Assembly (NCBI GenBank): GCA_948470475.1
Contig: OX419341.1
Location: 20,852,264-20,916,263 of the forward strand
Reading direction: 5' to 3'
Length of the DNA stretch: 64,000 nucleotides
Source: Galaxea fascicularis
Lineage: Eukaryota > Cnidaria > Anthozoa > Scleractinia > Euphylliidae
In this document: in pieces, positions 23,201 to 35,300 of the stretch
Numbering within the stretch: the first letter of the stretch is position 1
Layout: each line of letters opens with the position of its first letter
Translations under genes and position numbers: made by a program
Notes under the pieces: generated by a model
The model's database searches: none
Told to the model about the DNA's origin: nothing
The model's input: the letters and a program-made list of their open reading frames with translations, nothing else

Positions 23201-25482
23201 AAAATTAAGGATCCTTAATTTTTCTCGGCCCCATGCGATTATACCTATACTAATCAAGAGTTAAGGCACACATGTGCACAATATATAATTATTTTCCGTG
23301 TGAAATAACAAAAAAGGCAAAGAAAGTTGAGGCCGTGTGAGAGAAATGTTATTTTTTGGGAGAGGGGAAAACCGGAGTAACCAACTGAGCCATGAAGCCA
23401 CTGACTGACGTTGGGCGCTGGTCAGTTGTGGGTTTATATGTTCCCATGAGAGATGCGTGAGATCAAAATGTCACGAAGTCGCTATATGCAATTTTATTCA
23501 ACTGAGGAAACAATGTTAATGGAAAAGAGGTTTGTGCATGTACATAATTTGAAACTAAAAGTCATGCATCCAATCGTAGTACAGCTTTGTTGGTCTTGTT
23601 TCCAGACGGTCAAATTTCCCGTTGGTTCTGTTTTCAAATTTTAGCATTAATATGTTGAAATCAATATGTTTGACTCTGTTTGCTGGATAGTTCGCGTCAA
23701 GTAGCTAGATCAGACTGCACGTTTTTGCTTCGCACCTTTGTGAGCCGGTTGGGTTTTTTCAATTGAGGCGTCTGGCATGGATGTGGCTAACATGCCGTTC
23801 GTGAGATCTTCAGTGATGTCCGCCTTCTCCTCCCCCTCCCCTCCGGTGTACCCCTCACACTAGTTATGAGTTTCTATCACTCCATTTCGTCAAGGCTCTC
23901 ATCACAGCAGCATGTTGGAGTGTTAGAGTGCATTTATCAATTAAAAATGATTTATTGCTTGTCTGGCGCTCGTATGAATCAAGTAACATAAGGTTTTACG
24001 CTCAAAACATTGCCAGATTGCCCACTAAAAACATGCTTTTATCTAAATGCAAAAGACATTCCCTTCTGTAATAATTAAATAAGAGATCTCAGATGTTCTT
24101 TGTTTCGTTTTAAGTCTTCTGAGATTGACTCTGGACACAACCAACAATCTTCAGCGCGCCAAAGACGGCCGAAGTGCTGAACGTTGGCCAAGGTGGACCA
24201 AGATGATTTATCTGTTAACGTCAACACTGAATTGACGGCTCAAGCCAGGGGATCCGGCCTCATGTTCTATTCTTTGGAACGAAATACCCCAGTAACGAAT
24301 GAATAAATACGATCATTAGTGGACTCAGGGAAAAGCCTCCACCGAGAAATAAACACACGTGTTAAAAGCGGGCTTCTTTGGCCAGAGGAAATAATAACGA
24401 TGATCTAAAACAACACAACATGTAATACACCTGGCGAGTTGATTACCACAAATAAGTGCAGTGTAAACTAATCTCGATACTTAAAATGTCTCGTACCAAT
24501 TTTTTGTGACTTAGAGCGTTGGCTGGCGGACTAGTTGCCCCTTTTCCTAGATGACTAATACTACTTCAAAGAAACAGTTATTTTGTTGTAAGAATGGCCA
24601 TTATTTTTATCAAGATCTAGAATATTTTCTTGGCGCCAACTTGGCAAGCAAAAACCTAAGTTATTTGATAAGTGGTGATTGGCGAAAGGTCACGTAAATG
24701 ACAATACTTTCCCTTTAGTGGATATATGTTCGTGTTTTTCAGGTCCGCTCACTTTTGTTATTCCTCCTGACAGTTTAAATATGTGTGTCATTTCTGCTTT
24801 CTGCACTGAAATAAATGGCGTGATTAATGTTTGAAACCAATGCCTGCTTTATCGAGAGACCTCTTCGCCCCTTGTTATCTTGCTTACATTAACTTCGCTG
24901 AGTTAACTATCATTGAAGTTCTTTTAATCAAGATCAATATGATGAAATGTAAACACTAAAAGGATGGAATAAACTTCCAATGTACTTGGTGAATTTATAT
25001 TCGCACTGCTCTTTTGAAAACCACTCAGAGGAGTGCTTTAGACTGAGGTGAATCGAGTGACAGTGCACTTGCAATTCACCAAGTTCAGTATTGGCTTTAG
25101 TTATGCGATTCGTCTCGTTCAATGCGTGGATTTCGGCCAGTGGTGATATACCCAGAACGTACCGCTTTATTCAGGTATATTACAAACTATCATACATCGA
25201 AGCTCTTGAGTTGTATGTACCTTTGAATGACCTTAATTCCCATCTTTCCAAGACGTCATTGCATTGGTCTTCATACCACTGACATTGAACACTATAGGTA
25301 TGGAAATCTTTTTTTTTAAAACTACGCGGTCTATCGAGTGTTAAAAACTTACCCGCAAGTTTCACAGCTAGTGACAACGCCTCAGTGGATTTGGAGGGTT
25401 CAGTTTCCTTCACCGGCTCGGTGACGCTTCCAGAAGAGCCCTTCTTCAGGATGCTTTCAATAGAAAACGGGTTGGTGTCCAT
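20242..25482 (-). CDS. dmbx-like: Dmbx-like paired-class K50 homeobox gene B
   Basis: Predicted DNA-binding repressor of about 204 aa. Exons: 25482-25353, 21080-20902, 20547-20242. Exon 1 starts [17 protein letters not shown], in a strong AACCATGG context, and ends ALSLAVKLA. The phase-1 splice gives [10 protein letters not shown], then the homeodomain at residues 58-117 ([20 protein letters not shown]..., lysine-50 at 107). Exon 2 is 179 nt, the same length as in gene A, and nearly identical in protein. All splice sites are canonical (GTAAGT, GTGAAT; TTTTAG, TATAG). The tail contains [22 protein letters not shown] and [10 protein letters not shown], alignable with gene A. This pair is the most recent duplication in the cluster. 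No OAR motif. Intron 1 carries a MITE (21176-21560), a hairpin and a SINE fragment. Confidence 0.85.
20783..20825. repeat. (GAAT)n microsatellite
   Basis: About ten perfect TGAA units in intron 2 of gene B. Confidence 0.95.
21176..21560. mobile_element. MITE with GGAACTTAAGCAACGACGAC ends, TA duplication
   Basis: The left end AGGAACTTAAGCAACGACGA and the right end (inverted GGGAACTTAAGCAACGACGA) extend about 30 bp and are flanked by TA on each side. It contains no transposase. It sits 95 bp upstream of exon 2 of gene B, close to the acceptor and branch-point region. Confidence 0.8.
23182..23241. repeat. 60 bp hairpin, 28 bp arms with one mismatch
   Basis: TAATCGCATGGGGCCGAG and CTCGGCCCCATGCGATTA form the outer arms and AAATTAAG/CTTAATTT the inner arms, with GGATCC at the centre. 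Lies in gene B intron 1. Confidence 0.85.
23350..23450. mobile_element. Fused fragments of two SINE types
   Basis: GAGAGGGGAAAACCGGAGTA comes from the body of the 19447-type SINE. It is joined directly to AACCAACTGAGCCATGAAGC and ACGTTGGGCGCTGGTCAG, which belong to the 11680-type SINE. Confidence 0.55.
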
Positions 25483-25609
25483 GGTTGCCTTTCCTCTGCA
25501 AACCCAAGCTGCCCTGATCGGCTGGCCAGCCCTTACGTTTGACGTGTACTGTACCCAAGGTTGGTCTACAGAGCTTGCTCTCGCCCTTAGCGTGATGGTG
25601 TGATTAACC

Positions 25610-25670
25610 AGCTGTAAATGTAATTATGCTGCATACGCTGACAGTGATAAATGTACCCGGAAACTGTCCA
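25610..25670 (-). promoter_or_regulatory. Conserved proximal upstream block of gene B
   Basis: Lies 128-188 bp upstream of the gene B ATG and aligns with 15631-15689 of gene A. Core words: AGCTGTAAATGTAATTA, TGAC, AGTGATAAATG, CCCGGAAACTGTCC. See the gene A entry for interpretation. Confidence 0.6.
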
Positions 25671-26050
25671 ATAAAGGCCAACCGACGGCCGCGGCCGGGT
25701 CCTTTTTATGTGTGTGGGTTATGTGGAATGTTTATCCAGTTGGCTTAGAATTGACTCATTCCATTTGACTTCATCAGATTGTATTAAACAGTTTCTTTTG
25801 TATTGAGTCATCAGTAACACGTTATTATTTCCATCACTGTGGAATTTTATAATTCTGACCCATCGAAATTAATCTCTAACATAAATAACAGACGTAGAGA
25901 CAGCGTAAAATAAGGACACAGAATTATAACCCTGGAGCTATCAAAGGGCTCATATGTCTAATTTAATCTTCAGTCGCAAATTGTTTCGCTCTGATAATCA
26001 GGGCCGTCAAAGATTTTGAGGATGAGATTTGTCAAGACTAAAGCAGTAGA

Positions 26051-26236
26051 AGGACGGGATTAGCGTATTAAAAAGGACAAATCCCTCAATGGGAAATGTA
26101 AGGAAGGAATGATTTATAGCGCTGTCGGTTACAGACAACCATCCATCAGCAGCCATTTAGTCAGTTTATTTTAAGGTATTTACTCCTGTTTGCAAGATTA
26201 AATTGTTTTCATTCTCAAATACTTGCCGACAGAACC
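26051..26236 (-). promoter_or_regulatory. Conserved distal upstream block of gene B
   Basis: Counterpart of 16041-16221. GGATTA lies at 26057-26062, 575 bp upstream of the ATG. The second site of gene A is AGATTA here (within GCAAGATTAAATTGTTTTC). Between these, CATCAGCAGCCATTTAGTCAG also matches the orphan-exon block. Confidence 0.6.
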
Positions 26237-26522
26237 ATCACACGCGAGACGCTCTCGGGTTTTGTTTCCACCTCCACGGTCCTCTTTTGCCCTTTTGATT
26301 ACTGGGAAAGTTAGTTCAGAAGGAACTTACACATAAAAGACACCGAGTTGCCGCTTGTGTCTCAGGGAGATAAATTTAGTGGTCTGGTTCTACTTAGCAT
26401 TTAACAAAGGGACTCGGAAACAAGACTGTACGGACCCCCCAGGAGACTGGTTTTGTACCTGCCAACGTCTTCCCAAACGTTATTTTCTTCCAATAACTAT
26501 AGAACCTTCAAGGGAGAGACCA

Positions 26523-26758
26523 GGGGCCCGTTTCTCGAAAGTCCCGGTAACTTAACGGGCCCACAAACCATATTTTGAACTCAAAATCTCAATAAAAGTA
26601 GGGTGTGTTTTAACCTCTAACGAAGTCCATTTTGTTTCTTTAGCTGATAATTAACTTAACTGTATAGTTTTCAAAACCTTTTAAACTTCCATCTGGAATG
26701 GAAAACAAAACTGCTTAACGGGCCCGGTAATTACCGGGAGCTTCGAGAAACGGCCCCC
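26523..26758. mobile_element. Short MITE (GGGGCCCGTTTCTCGAAAG ends)
   Basis: The left end GGGGCCCGTTTCTCGAAAGT, with CCCGGTAACTTAACGGGCCC, is matched inverted at the right (GGGCCCGGTAATTACCGGGA, TTCGAGAAACGGCCCCC). The ends flank an AT-rich centre. CAG may be duplicated at both sides. Confidence 0.75.
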
Positions 26759-27178
26759 AGAAAAGGTTCGAGTTAGCGGGAGTTCAAGTTATCGGGAGAT
26801 GCCGGGGAACGAATGGCGGAGATGATACAATGTTTCGTTCACATGTATTCCATTGCTATTTAAACAACGGGTTTAGTCAGGTTTGGTAAGGAAGAAAGAG
26901 CGAAAACTGAAGGATGAAGTTTGACACATATGAGTAACATACTGTGCAAAATGCGTAATGCATAGCAGGAGATACTGCTGTACTTTCAAGGATACACGCA
27001 TGCTGCTAAATTTAACTCAATTCATACAAAAATAAATTCAATTTTTTGGAGTATGCTTTGACTCACTACACTTTGGAAAACTGAGAGATTCGAGTTGCAT
27101 GACCTAAAGGGAAAAATAGATCACTTCCAGTTGGCGGGAGGTTCGAGTTATCGAGGGTTCGAGTTAGAGGGTATGTAA

Positions 27179-27247
27179 GGCCCGGTTCAGACGCCGCTCC
27201 ACTCATCTGCCGAACCTATATAATTGAATTAGGTTCGACTTTGGAGT

Positions 27248-27284
<37 letters not shown>

Positions 27285-27316
27285 ATTTTATATACGGAGA
27301 AGGCATTATACATTTA

Positions 27317-27353
<37 letters not shown>

Positions 27354-27417
27354 AGTAGAGCACCATATGAATCAGTGGCCGCCCCAGTATCGAATAATCC
27401 GGCAGACCTTGTCGCCC

Positions 27418-27452
<35 letters not shown>

Positions 27453-27522
27453 CTGATTCAGATGCCTCTCTTTTGCATCAGTTAGGTTCAGCACATGAGT
27501 GGAGCGGCGTCTGAACCGGTCC
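27179..27522. mobile_element. Harbinger-like MITE, copy 2
   Basis: Ends GGCCCGGTTCAGACGCCGCT and (inverted) GGACCGGTTCAGACGCCGCT, with an exact TAA duplication at 27176-27178 and 27523-27525. Internal CATTTGGTTCGGCACATGAG words link it to 10766-11408 and 45937-46316. Confidence 0.8.
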
Positions 27523-27789
27523 TAAGGAGCAAATCCAGGTCAAATAAATGTTGGTTCGCAGATAGCGAGGGTTCGCGGTTGTCTGGAGTCAACTGTAATG
27601 TGGCAAAAGGCCGCATATTCTTTCGTCCTAAGCTCGCACTGTTATTTGTGTCAGCACTTTCGGTAAAGCATGCGATTAACACGAGTAAATATAAAGAACT
27701 GTGGAAACAATAACTAAATTTAGTTAAAGAACCCTGGAATGCACTGACGAAAATAGCATTGCACACGTGTAAGAATTAGTACCTCTGGG

Positions 27790-28073
27790 GTCACTTAATA
27801 AAAGCGTTGTCTACAGTGATCAAAATGTTGTCGCCCATTTTAACTACTGTGATGACGAAGATCGTTGTCGATAAGAGTACAGACAACGCTAAACCACATT
27901 CGATTTGTTTTTTACCACAATATCGGCGTCAAAAAAATGTTTATTTCAGAGCGCGAGAGATAAAAAAAGGCATTGCGTGACAAGTTGACGCGGGCAGCGT
28001 TATCTAGACTCTTATCGACAACGGCAAATTAGCCAATCAGATTGCGAGATTACCAGCAGTTGTGGTAAAAAAG
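27790..28073. repeat. Interleaved inverted repeats
   Basis: GTTGTCGATAAGAGT (27864) pairs with ACTCTTATCGACAAC (28008). TTTTTTACCACAA (27908) pairs with TTGTGGTAAAAAA (28060). The two pairs interleave, so only one can form at a time. Probable remnant of a DNA element. Confidence 0.5.
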
Positions 28074-28079
28074 GATTTT

Positions 28080-28230
28080 ATGCGCGTTCAAAAGAGTTCT
28101 GCAACAAACTACCATTAATATTAGGCACTCATCCACATAAGCAGTCTTTAAATCTAAGCTCAAGACACACCTTTTTTCCGAATGCATTTCAACTGTGATT
28201 ACACAACTAGTGTAAAGTGGCCACATCACT
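28080..28230 (+). pseudogene. LINE C-terminal fragment
   Basis: Reads KEFCNKLPLILGTHPHKQSL followed by RHTFFPNAF in broken frames. This fits the common LINE end (WNKLPxxLR...FKxxLKTHLFxxAF). Short and degenerate. Confidence 0.45.
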
Positions 28231-28239
28231 CGTATCCTC

Positions 28240-29310
28240 AGATCCTGATGATTTATCTCATCCTCCTTGAAAACCTTGTGAGTTTCTGCTGTGGCCCGAT
28301 CGAAAAGAATGATAGATAGTCGAGTGCTGGTAATTGGACAGCTTATAGCATTTTGTCAAAGACATCACTAACTTCTGAATGCGAAAGGCAGGCAAGCCTT
28401 CACCTAAATTCGAGCTCTTGGTTGGCTGACTAATGTAACATTGACTCCCGGTTAAATATCACCACCGTTACTCGTGCTGTGGTAACCGCGACTCACTGTC
28501 ATTTATATGGCTGTGGCCGCTAAAAGAGGCGACATTTCGCACTGAAGAAAATCAAAAAATAATTTTGGAGGAAGTGCTGATAACACTGGTTTAATGTAGA
28601 AGTGGGCTCTTTATTTCTTCATAAAATCCATAGTACGTAAATTGATTAGACTTGCATGGCTCATGTTACAAAGCAACGTCTAAATAGGCAAATATATACT
28701 ATTCACAACCTTTTAGGGAAATCCAAATCTGTAAGAAGCTGTATAAAGGCAAAACTGGCTCGACGATATTTACACTTGGAATCTCTTTACACTATATAGC
28801 TATAATTGTGTATCTGCATGTTGTTACTATTTTGTGGTACTAATGTTGTGGTACAACGTGAAATGAGGAAATGGCGGCGCTGCTTTCAGTTTTTTTTTTT
28901 TTTTTCAGTCACAGCTTGTAGTTGTAGGACTGGTGCTATGTTTTATAACGGACTTTGCCCAAAAACAAATATACATGTTCTTGTTTTTTGAAGGAATCGA
29001 TGTAGTTGTCGACTGGATATAGTTAACTGTTATTCACCGAAGTGGAGATGAATAGTACTTTGCTAATCACCTTCGAGTTAAACCAACGCGCGAAAAGCTT
29101 CTATATTATCAGAGGGCTTGAAGGTTCAGGGCTATACATTTTCCACTCTTGCTCGCTTTCACGATTACTTCTCGCTTTCAGATTAATGCTATGAAGATAC
29201 GATTTCTTTTTGCAACACGTACTTAACTATTAGCTGGGTATACTCTACTTTGTTTTGAAATTGAAACATCTAACGTACACCTGCCGTATCTTACAGCAAA
29301 GCCTTCAATG
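28240..29310. other. Spacer downstream of gene C
   Basis: No coding exon or repeat recognised apart from a T tract near 28890-28905. It should hold the gene C 3' UTR and polyadenylation site. Confidence 0.35.
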
Positions 29311-32300
29311 TCAGTAAATGACTCCAACGTTTGAATACAGTTGCTGCATGCTCATTGGACAAGATCGGTAGTAGACCGTCCAATCAGGCACAAAAGAGGT
29401 ACCGTAACCTGAAGATAAACGCGGGTCGAAAGGTAACGACCACGGAGTGTACGCGGCAGAGTTGAGAGGTGTGGGGTGTGCAGGAAGCGTGATTCGGTCT
29501 TCACTATCGCTGTCCGTTTTTTGTCTTTTGCCAGGTGGGTGAGATGATGTCTCCTCCTCTGGTGCTTCTACCATATCAGCTTCATCGTCGTTGCTTTCTT
29601 TCTTCTTTGTGTCCGTGTGCGTCTCTTCAACCTCTCGGTCTTCAGTTTCCCTTGTGGCTCCTTTCAGTTTGCGGTACTTCGCGCGACGATTCTTGAACCA
29701 AACCTGACGCAAGGAGAAAATTACGTTGTTTTTTTTTTTGTTCTTATTTTTTTAGTTATACCCGTTGAAAAAGCTACTTTGGTTGGAGCTAATTATCCCT
29801 TTCTGTGTAGTTGTAGTTGTAGTCGTAGATTTTTCCTACCGGCTAATCTCAGTTGAAAACTATACTTTTCCAGCATGTGGGATCTTTTTTTTCTACAATG
29901 GATAGCCTATTTGTTGTAATTTGAGTGGCTAATGAAAATATTTACAACAAACCTTACGTGGGTTGGTATATAACATAACCTTCGTAACAAGTTAAATGCA
30001 ATGTCCAAATTAAAACGTGCACGAAATTGGATACAAGTCAGTCATGCAGAGAAACCTTCTGGTAACAGATTTTCAGTAGTCTAATAGTTTTAACAATCTG
30101 TAGGTCAGGGGCACCCAACGAGGCAAATCAACCAAAAGCTGAAGAGAGGCATTCTTAAGTACTTTATGGTGTTTGAAGTCTGTTTAAAGTGATATTTTCG
30201 TTAGCTAGAAGAACTCGGTCTGTTCGGATTCCTTCGCTGAAATTTTAATTGCACGAAAATTTTAGGGAACAAAATCTTCCTTCAAGAAAATGCTAGCTGA
30301 TATGAACCTTTTACGAGTTCTACTGAGAGCTATTTTCTTTCCAAAAATGCTAGCTTACGTTTTCAAGTGCCAAAAACAGCAAAAATTACCCTTCCTAAAA
30401 CGTCAAGGGCTATTAGGCCACGTTTCAGTTACGAAAATCCGGGTGCACTCTTTATATCGACGCCGAAAACCTAAGCCGAACTACCCTCCACCGAACAGAT
30501 ATAACTGAACCGAAACTTGTGGTTGGGTGCCCCTAATAGGTGGAGACAATGTGCAAAGAAGGAAAACAAAGAAACAGTCAGTACATTAATATAATTACTA
30601 CGAAGGTGTTGAAACCTTAAAAATTGTTCAACGTTCAAAAACTCCTTCTCCCCTGAACTCTTTATTAAATTTAAATCGGAAATATATCGTCGACAATTAA
30701 CTTTTACACTTGCCGAGAAGGCATAACTCAGCCATTTTCATCGTAATCTCTTTAAAGTGAATTTTGTTGACAGGCTGTTGTTCTTTGGTCTGAGGTCAGA
30801 AGAAACTAACACGTATTATTCGCTTCGTTTGTAAATTCCCCTTAATCCTTTAAATCCCTGTGTTTTGCTTAGACGCTGTTTAAAAGCCTTAGGCGAGAGG
30901 AAGTTATTTTTGGAGTAAAACGACTAAAATATCTCCCACAAGGTCCTAAAATAGCACTCCTTTCAAATCCCACATAGAGATATTTCACAAATTGATATTG
31001 ACCATCTAACAGACAATATCATGGACGACTGGATTTAATTTCCTATGCTCAAAGTCGTGTTTTTCTTGGAGGTCAACTACCAATTACCACGTGGATTTTG
31101 TCCACTTTTTAAAAACCATCGTGAGCCTTGTTGCAGATGAATGTCAATTACTGATCCTCTTTTGAAAATTGTTCCGTTGGCTGGACTATGAATCGCTATC
31201 AACTGTGAACTGGTATAAATAAAATAAACAATGACATCCATGTGGCTTTAAAAATATTCTCGGATATTTGTCCGCAGACGAACAGTTTTCCGAGAGCGAA
31301 GCTCGAGGAAAACTGTTAGCTTCCAGGAACTGACAATGTCCGAGGACGTTGTCCTTTAAATATTTTCGTAACATATATGCATTTGGGGAATATCACGGGA
31401 TATTCCCTGGTTTTAGGTGGGGTATATTCACGTGATGCCGAAACTGGATTCAAATTTTGACGACAATATTATTTGCCTTCTTCTGGTATCTCTATTCCTC
31501 AATTTACTCATTTCTCTATTTTATTTATTTATTTATGTTTTTCGTCTTCCACCATATTCTAATAACTTCTTATTAAGCCTCAATTTCAAGTATAGACTAC
31601 TGAAAAAACACTGACACGATAGGGACCACATGAGACCAGGGTTACAGCCAAACCAGAATGGCCAGGTTTCGTGTTATTACAGTGGCTAGAATGGACAGTT
31701 CTCTTTGCAACGCTAACCTGGATTCGTGATTCAGGCAAACTGGTGTAGGCCGCTAGCTGCTCGCGCAACATTAGATCAGGGTAATGTGTCCTTGCAAATG
31801 TTCTCTCCAGCGTCTCAAGCTGGAACTGGTTAAATGTAGTTCTTGTTCGTCGAATTTTCCTTCCCTCCATGCAGCTAACCTTCAGTATGATGTCTAGGGA
31901 GAAAGGTAATCGTAAGATGGTTATATTTGTTGGTCAGTTGTCCAGTGCGCGGTCGCGTACGTCTCTTATAGTTCTCGATACTTCAAGGGAGTGGCTTGAA
32001 TAAAAGGTGACCAAAAAGAAGGGGCAAATCTGCCTCCAGGAAATAGGTTGACAGAACCACGGTGATAAAATACACAACCAGAACATACACTTATCACCAG
32101 ATTCAATGAAACCTATGAGAGATGCTTTAGCATCTAGTCCAAGTCACGGGTACGTGGATCTTTCGCTGGATGAACTCTATCGACTGATCATCCGCGTCAT
32201 GTGTTCAATTCCAACCAATCCGCCGACTCAGAAAACATTAAACAGTGAATGATACTCAGAATACATTTATTTTTTACCCCTGTAGTATGCCAAAGATTGG

Positions 32301-35300
32301 GTAAACAGAAAGAATCTTGAGTAAAAGTTTCTATTATAAGGACAAAACACGTCAAAAGAGGGCACCGACTTTGACATTTGACATCTAACGGCAAACCCCT
32401 TAATTATTGGAAATTATCCTGCCTTCTACGATGTTAAATTGGTCACTGTATTCCCCAAACAGTGACTGACTTGGGGGAATGCTGGCAAGTAGGCTAATGA
32501 TGTCTTTGAAGCGAAAACTTGTAAAACGTTATCATAAGAATGACAAGTGTTGTCAGATACTACAGTTTGGTTTTCCTTTGTATGTGTTCCTTTTTCCTGT
32601 TTACAGCTTAAAATCTCACCAACCAAATTGACGCTTTGTGCTTCACATTGTTCTTGGGAGCTAGATTTTACGCTCTTGTTTGTCTTTCATTTCAAGGTCG
32701 GAACAGCTTATGGCATGACAGCCACTATTCATGTTCACAGCTGCCTTCTTTTGTTACTATTTAGGGTTAATTTCCGGTGCTCTTTGCAACCCTACTACCA
32801 GACAATCAGTGACTGATTCGAGAATATAAAAGAATTCTAAAGGAATTTTTCGTTACATTCATTATGCAGTGAAAGTGTTGGCTGGATACTCGGATACGAC
32901 GAAGAAATGGCCAAAGGAAGGAAATTGTAAGCTCAGGGCATAGAAACTTTACTACTCCGCCTTAACGCACCAGTTACTGTAAGTCCATGCCATCATCTAT
33001 TATTCGCCGAGTATCACCCGGGAGTATCAACATGAGCTTTTTCCGATACAAGCTGAGTACACTCTTGGAATTGATACCCAAGCATAGATACTCAGTAAGA
33101 AAGAATACGGTCTCATTGTGAATAGTCGGTCTCTTCAAGGACGAACGTTACACCAATTCAATTAAGAGCTTTCACTTCGTGCTGTTTGCAAACGCAATGG
33201 TTAATTGTCACACAATGTAAGAGAAAAGCCTTATTCACAAAGAAAATGAAAAATTTAAGATGCTTCAACAACTTTCAGGCGCTGTGTCAACTTCAGCACC
33301 TGGGAATGTCTCAGATGTAATTAATTACTCTCCTAAGCCCGACAGAGAGTGCTAATAAATCTGATTAAGCGTCGTTGTGTTGACTCGCCGAGCACCGAAC
33401 AAACGCAAACATAGAGTATCACAGCTTTATGAGCATGTCATGAATGACAATCTCAATTAGGCGCAGTAACTGGTGAACAATAGAAAATTTTAGATCGTGA
33501 TTAATCGGACTTTTGAGGGATCAGTGCTAAAGAAAATTGCGGGATTAGGTTTACTGGTACAATAGGCAACGCCCTGTGAACTAAATGCCAAGTTACTTTC
33601 GGACATGAAATACAACCACCCTTCCCCTTCTCAACTAAGTTTCCCCGCTTCATAAATTTCAAGTAGACTAATCCAACGCTCTACTTCATATGATCTTGCT
33701 TTGCTTAAGAAGACAGAAAAATAGTTTAATAACGGATAACTTAGAACTGTAATTAGCAAAAGTTAATTTAAGGAGGCCGGTGCTTAATAAAGTTTACTGT
33801 AGTGTGATTACAAATGTTTGGTGAGTTGGTCTTCAGCGAGTAGCTTTGACAACATAGAGCTCACAGAAATTAAAATGAAACTGAGTTTCCTAAGCACTTC
33901 CTATCAGGTTGGTACAATTGAAAGATTACTGATAAAACTCAGTTAGGCAACACTGAAACAAGAGACGTGATTTCATCGTAGATTGTTGATTTACGTAAAA
34001 CGGAAGGCGTTTTAGTCACCCCATAATGTTGGCATTGAATGTGACGGAGAAATCATATATTTTACCCTCGTAACGCCGAGAAGCTATCCGTTCGCATCAG
34101 CATGCGGTTGGATGGTTCCGGTAAAGCTTAGAAGATTAAGATTTGTTTCGGGATACCGCTTATGCATGTACAATAACCATTTCCGCTCCAGCGTTTATTA
34201 ACAAAGGAACTAATCTTTGTCATAGGTATACACAGTTTGTTTCTCTTTTTTAACTAGTGCAGTTGAACCTTCACTGGTTCCGTGCCGTTTAACTGGATTT
34301 CGAAACAAAAGAATTTTTCCTACGGTGAACATGGGCTTTAAAACGTCTTGTATACAAAAGATTGAGAAAGTTAAATGAAAACCAAAACAAAAGGAGCGAG
34401 CATCAGCACGGAGTTTTTAGTTCAGTTACAGAAAGGAGTAATAGGGTTTATCCAGGACTGGAGATGAGTGTAAACAACAACACATGCGGGCCAGTATTGC
34501 GAACGCTCAACCACCCTTGTCAATATATATCAGGCTTTAAGAGATTTACATAACCGAGTTACAGGTTAAATGGCGAAACCTGTGAGTGCTAACTCTTATT
34601 TTAGCCGCAAGAGATTTAATGGAATTACGAGGGTAACCACAGGGGTCATAAGCTTACTAAGCGAAGGTCTCAGTTTATCAGTAGATTCGTCACGGAAACT
34701 AAAGCAACTTTTTGACAATTAGAAACTAACTAGGTCTAACTACTGACTTGGTGAAGGGCATTTGTAGTTTACCCTTTACCGCACTCCCGGCCATCACTCT
34801 TAAAATCGCGATTTTGTGGTTCGAGGCTATCACTTTGATTTCATGAATGGATGGGTCATTTTGCACGTGAATAACTAAGGTTCCATAAAAATCAAATAAC
34901 TTCGAAGCATTTCTTTTTTCGTTATCCATTTGTAAAAACTTGACTGGTTTATTCCGGTTCACATCATTTTGAAACCCAATCCTAATTCATTTTAAAGCAC
35001 ATTCAGCCAGACTTCCGATCTTTTAAACCTGGCAATGTTGCAGCGGAACTAGCTTTCAATATTCACTGAGAAGCGTCTGCTGGCGAGAGGTGTTTCATCT
35101 CAGTGCTGTTTACGAGAATCCCGAATGAGTATTAACACAGAAAAAATCATCGATTTCATTCAGAACATACATGCAAGGGAGGCTCTAAAGAATACTTACA
35201 AAAGAAAAAGCTGACAATTAAGCCAACTTACCCAACCTTTTTATGGTTCCTTGTCCAAGTCTTTTCGACGATTTTAACTGCTCTAGAATAACTGAGTGAC

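Noticed and set aside
33538..33550. Single GGATTA site in gene C intron 1 as an enhancer
   Set aside because: A six-base word is expected many times in 64 kb; there is no paralogous block around it.
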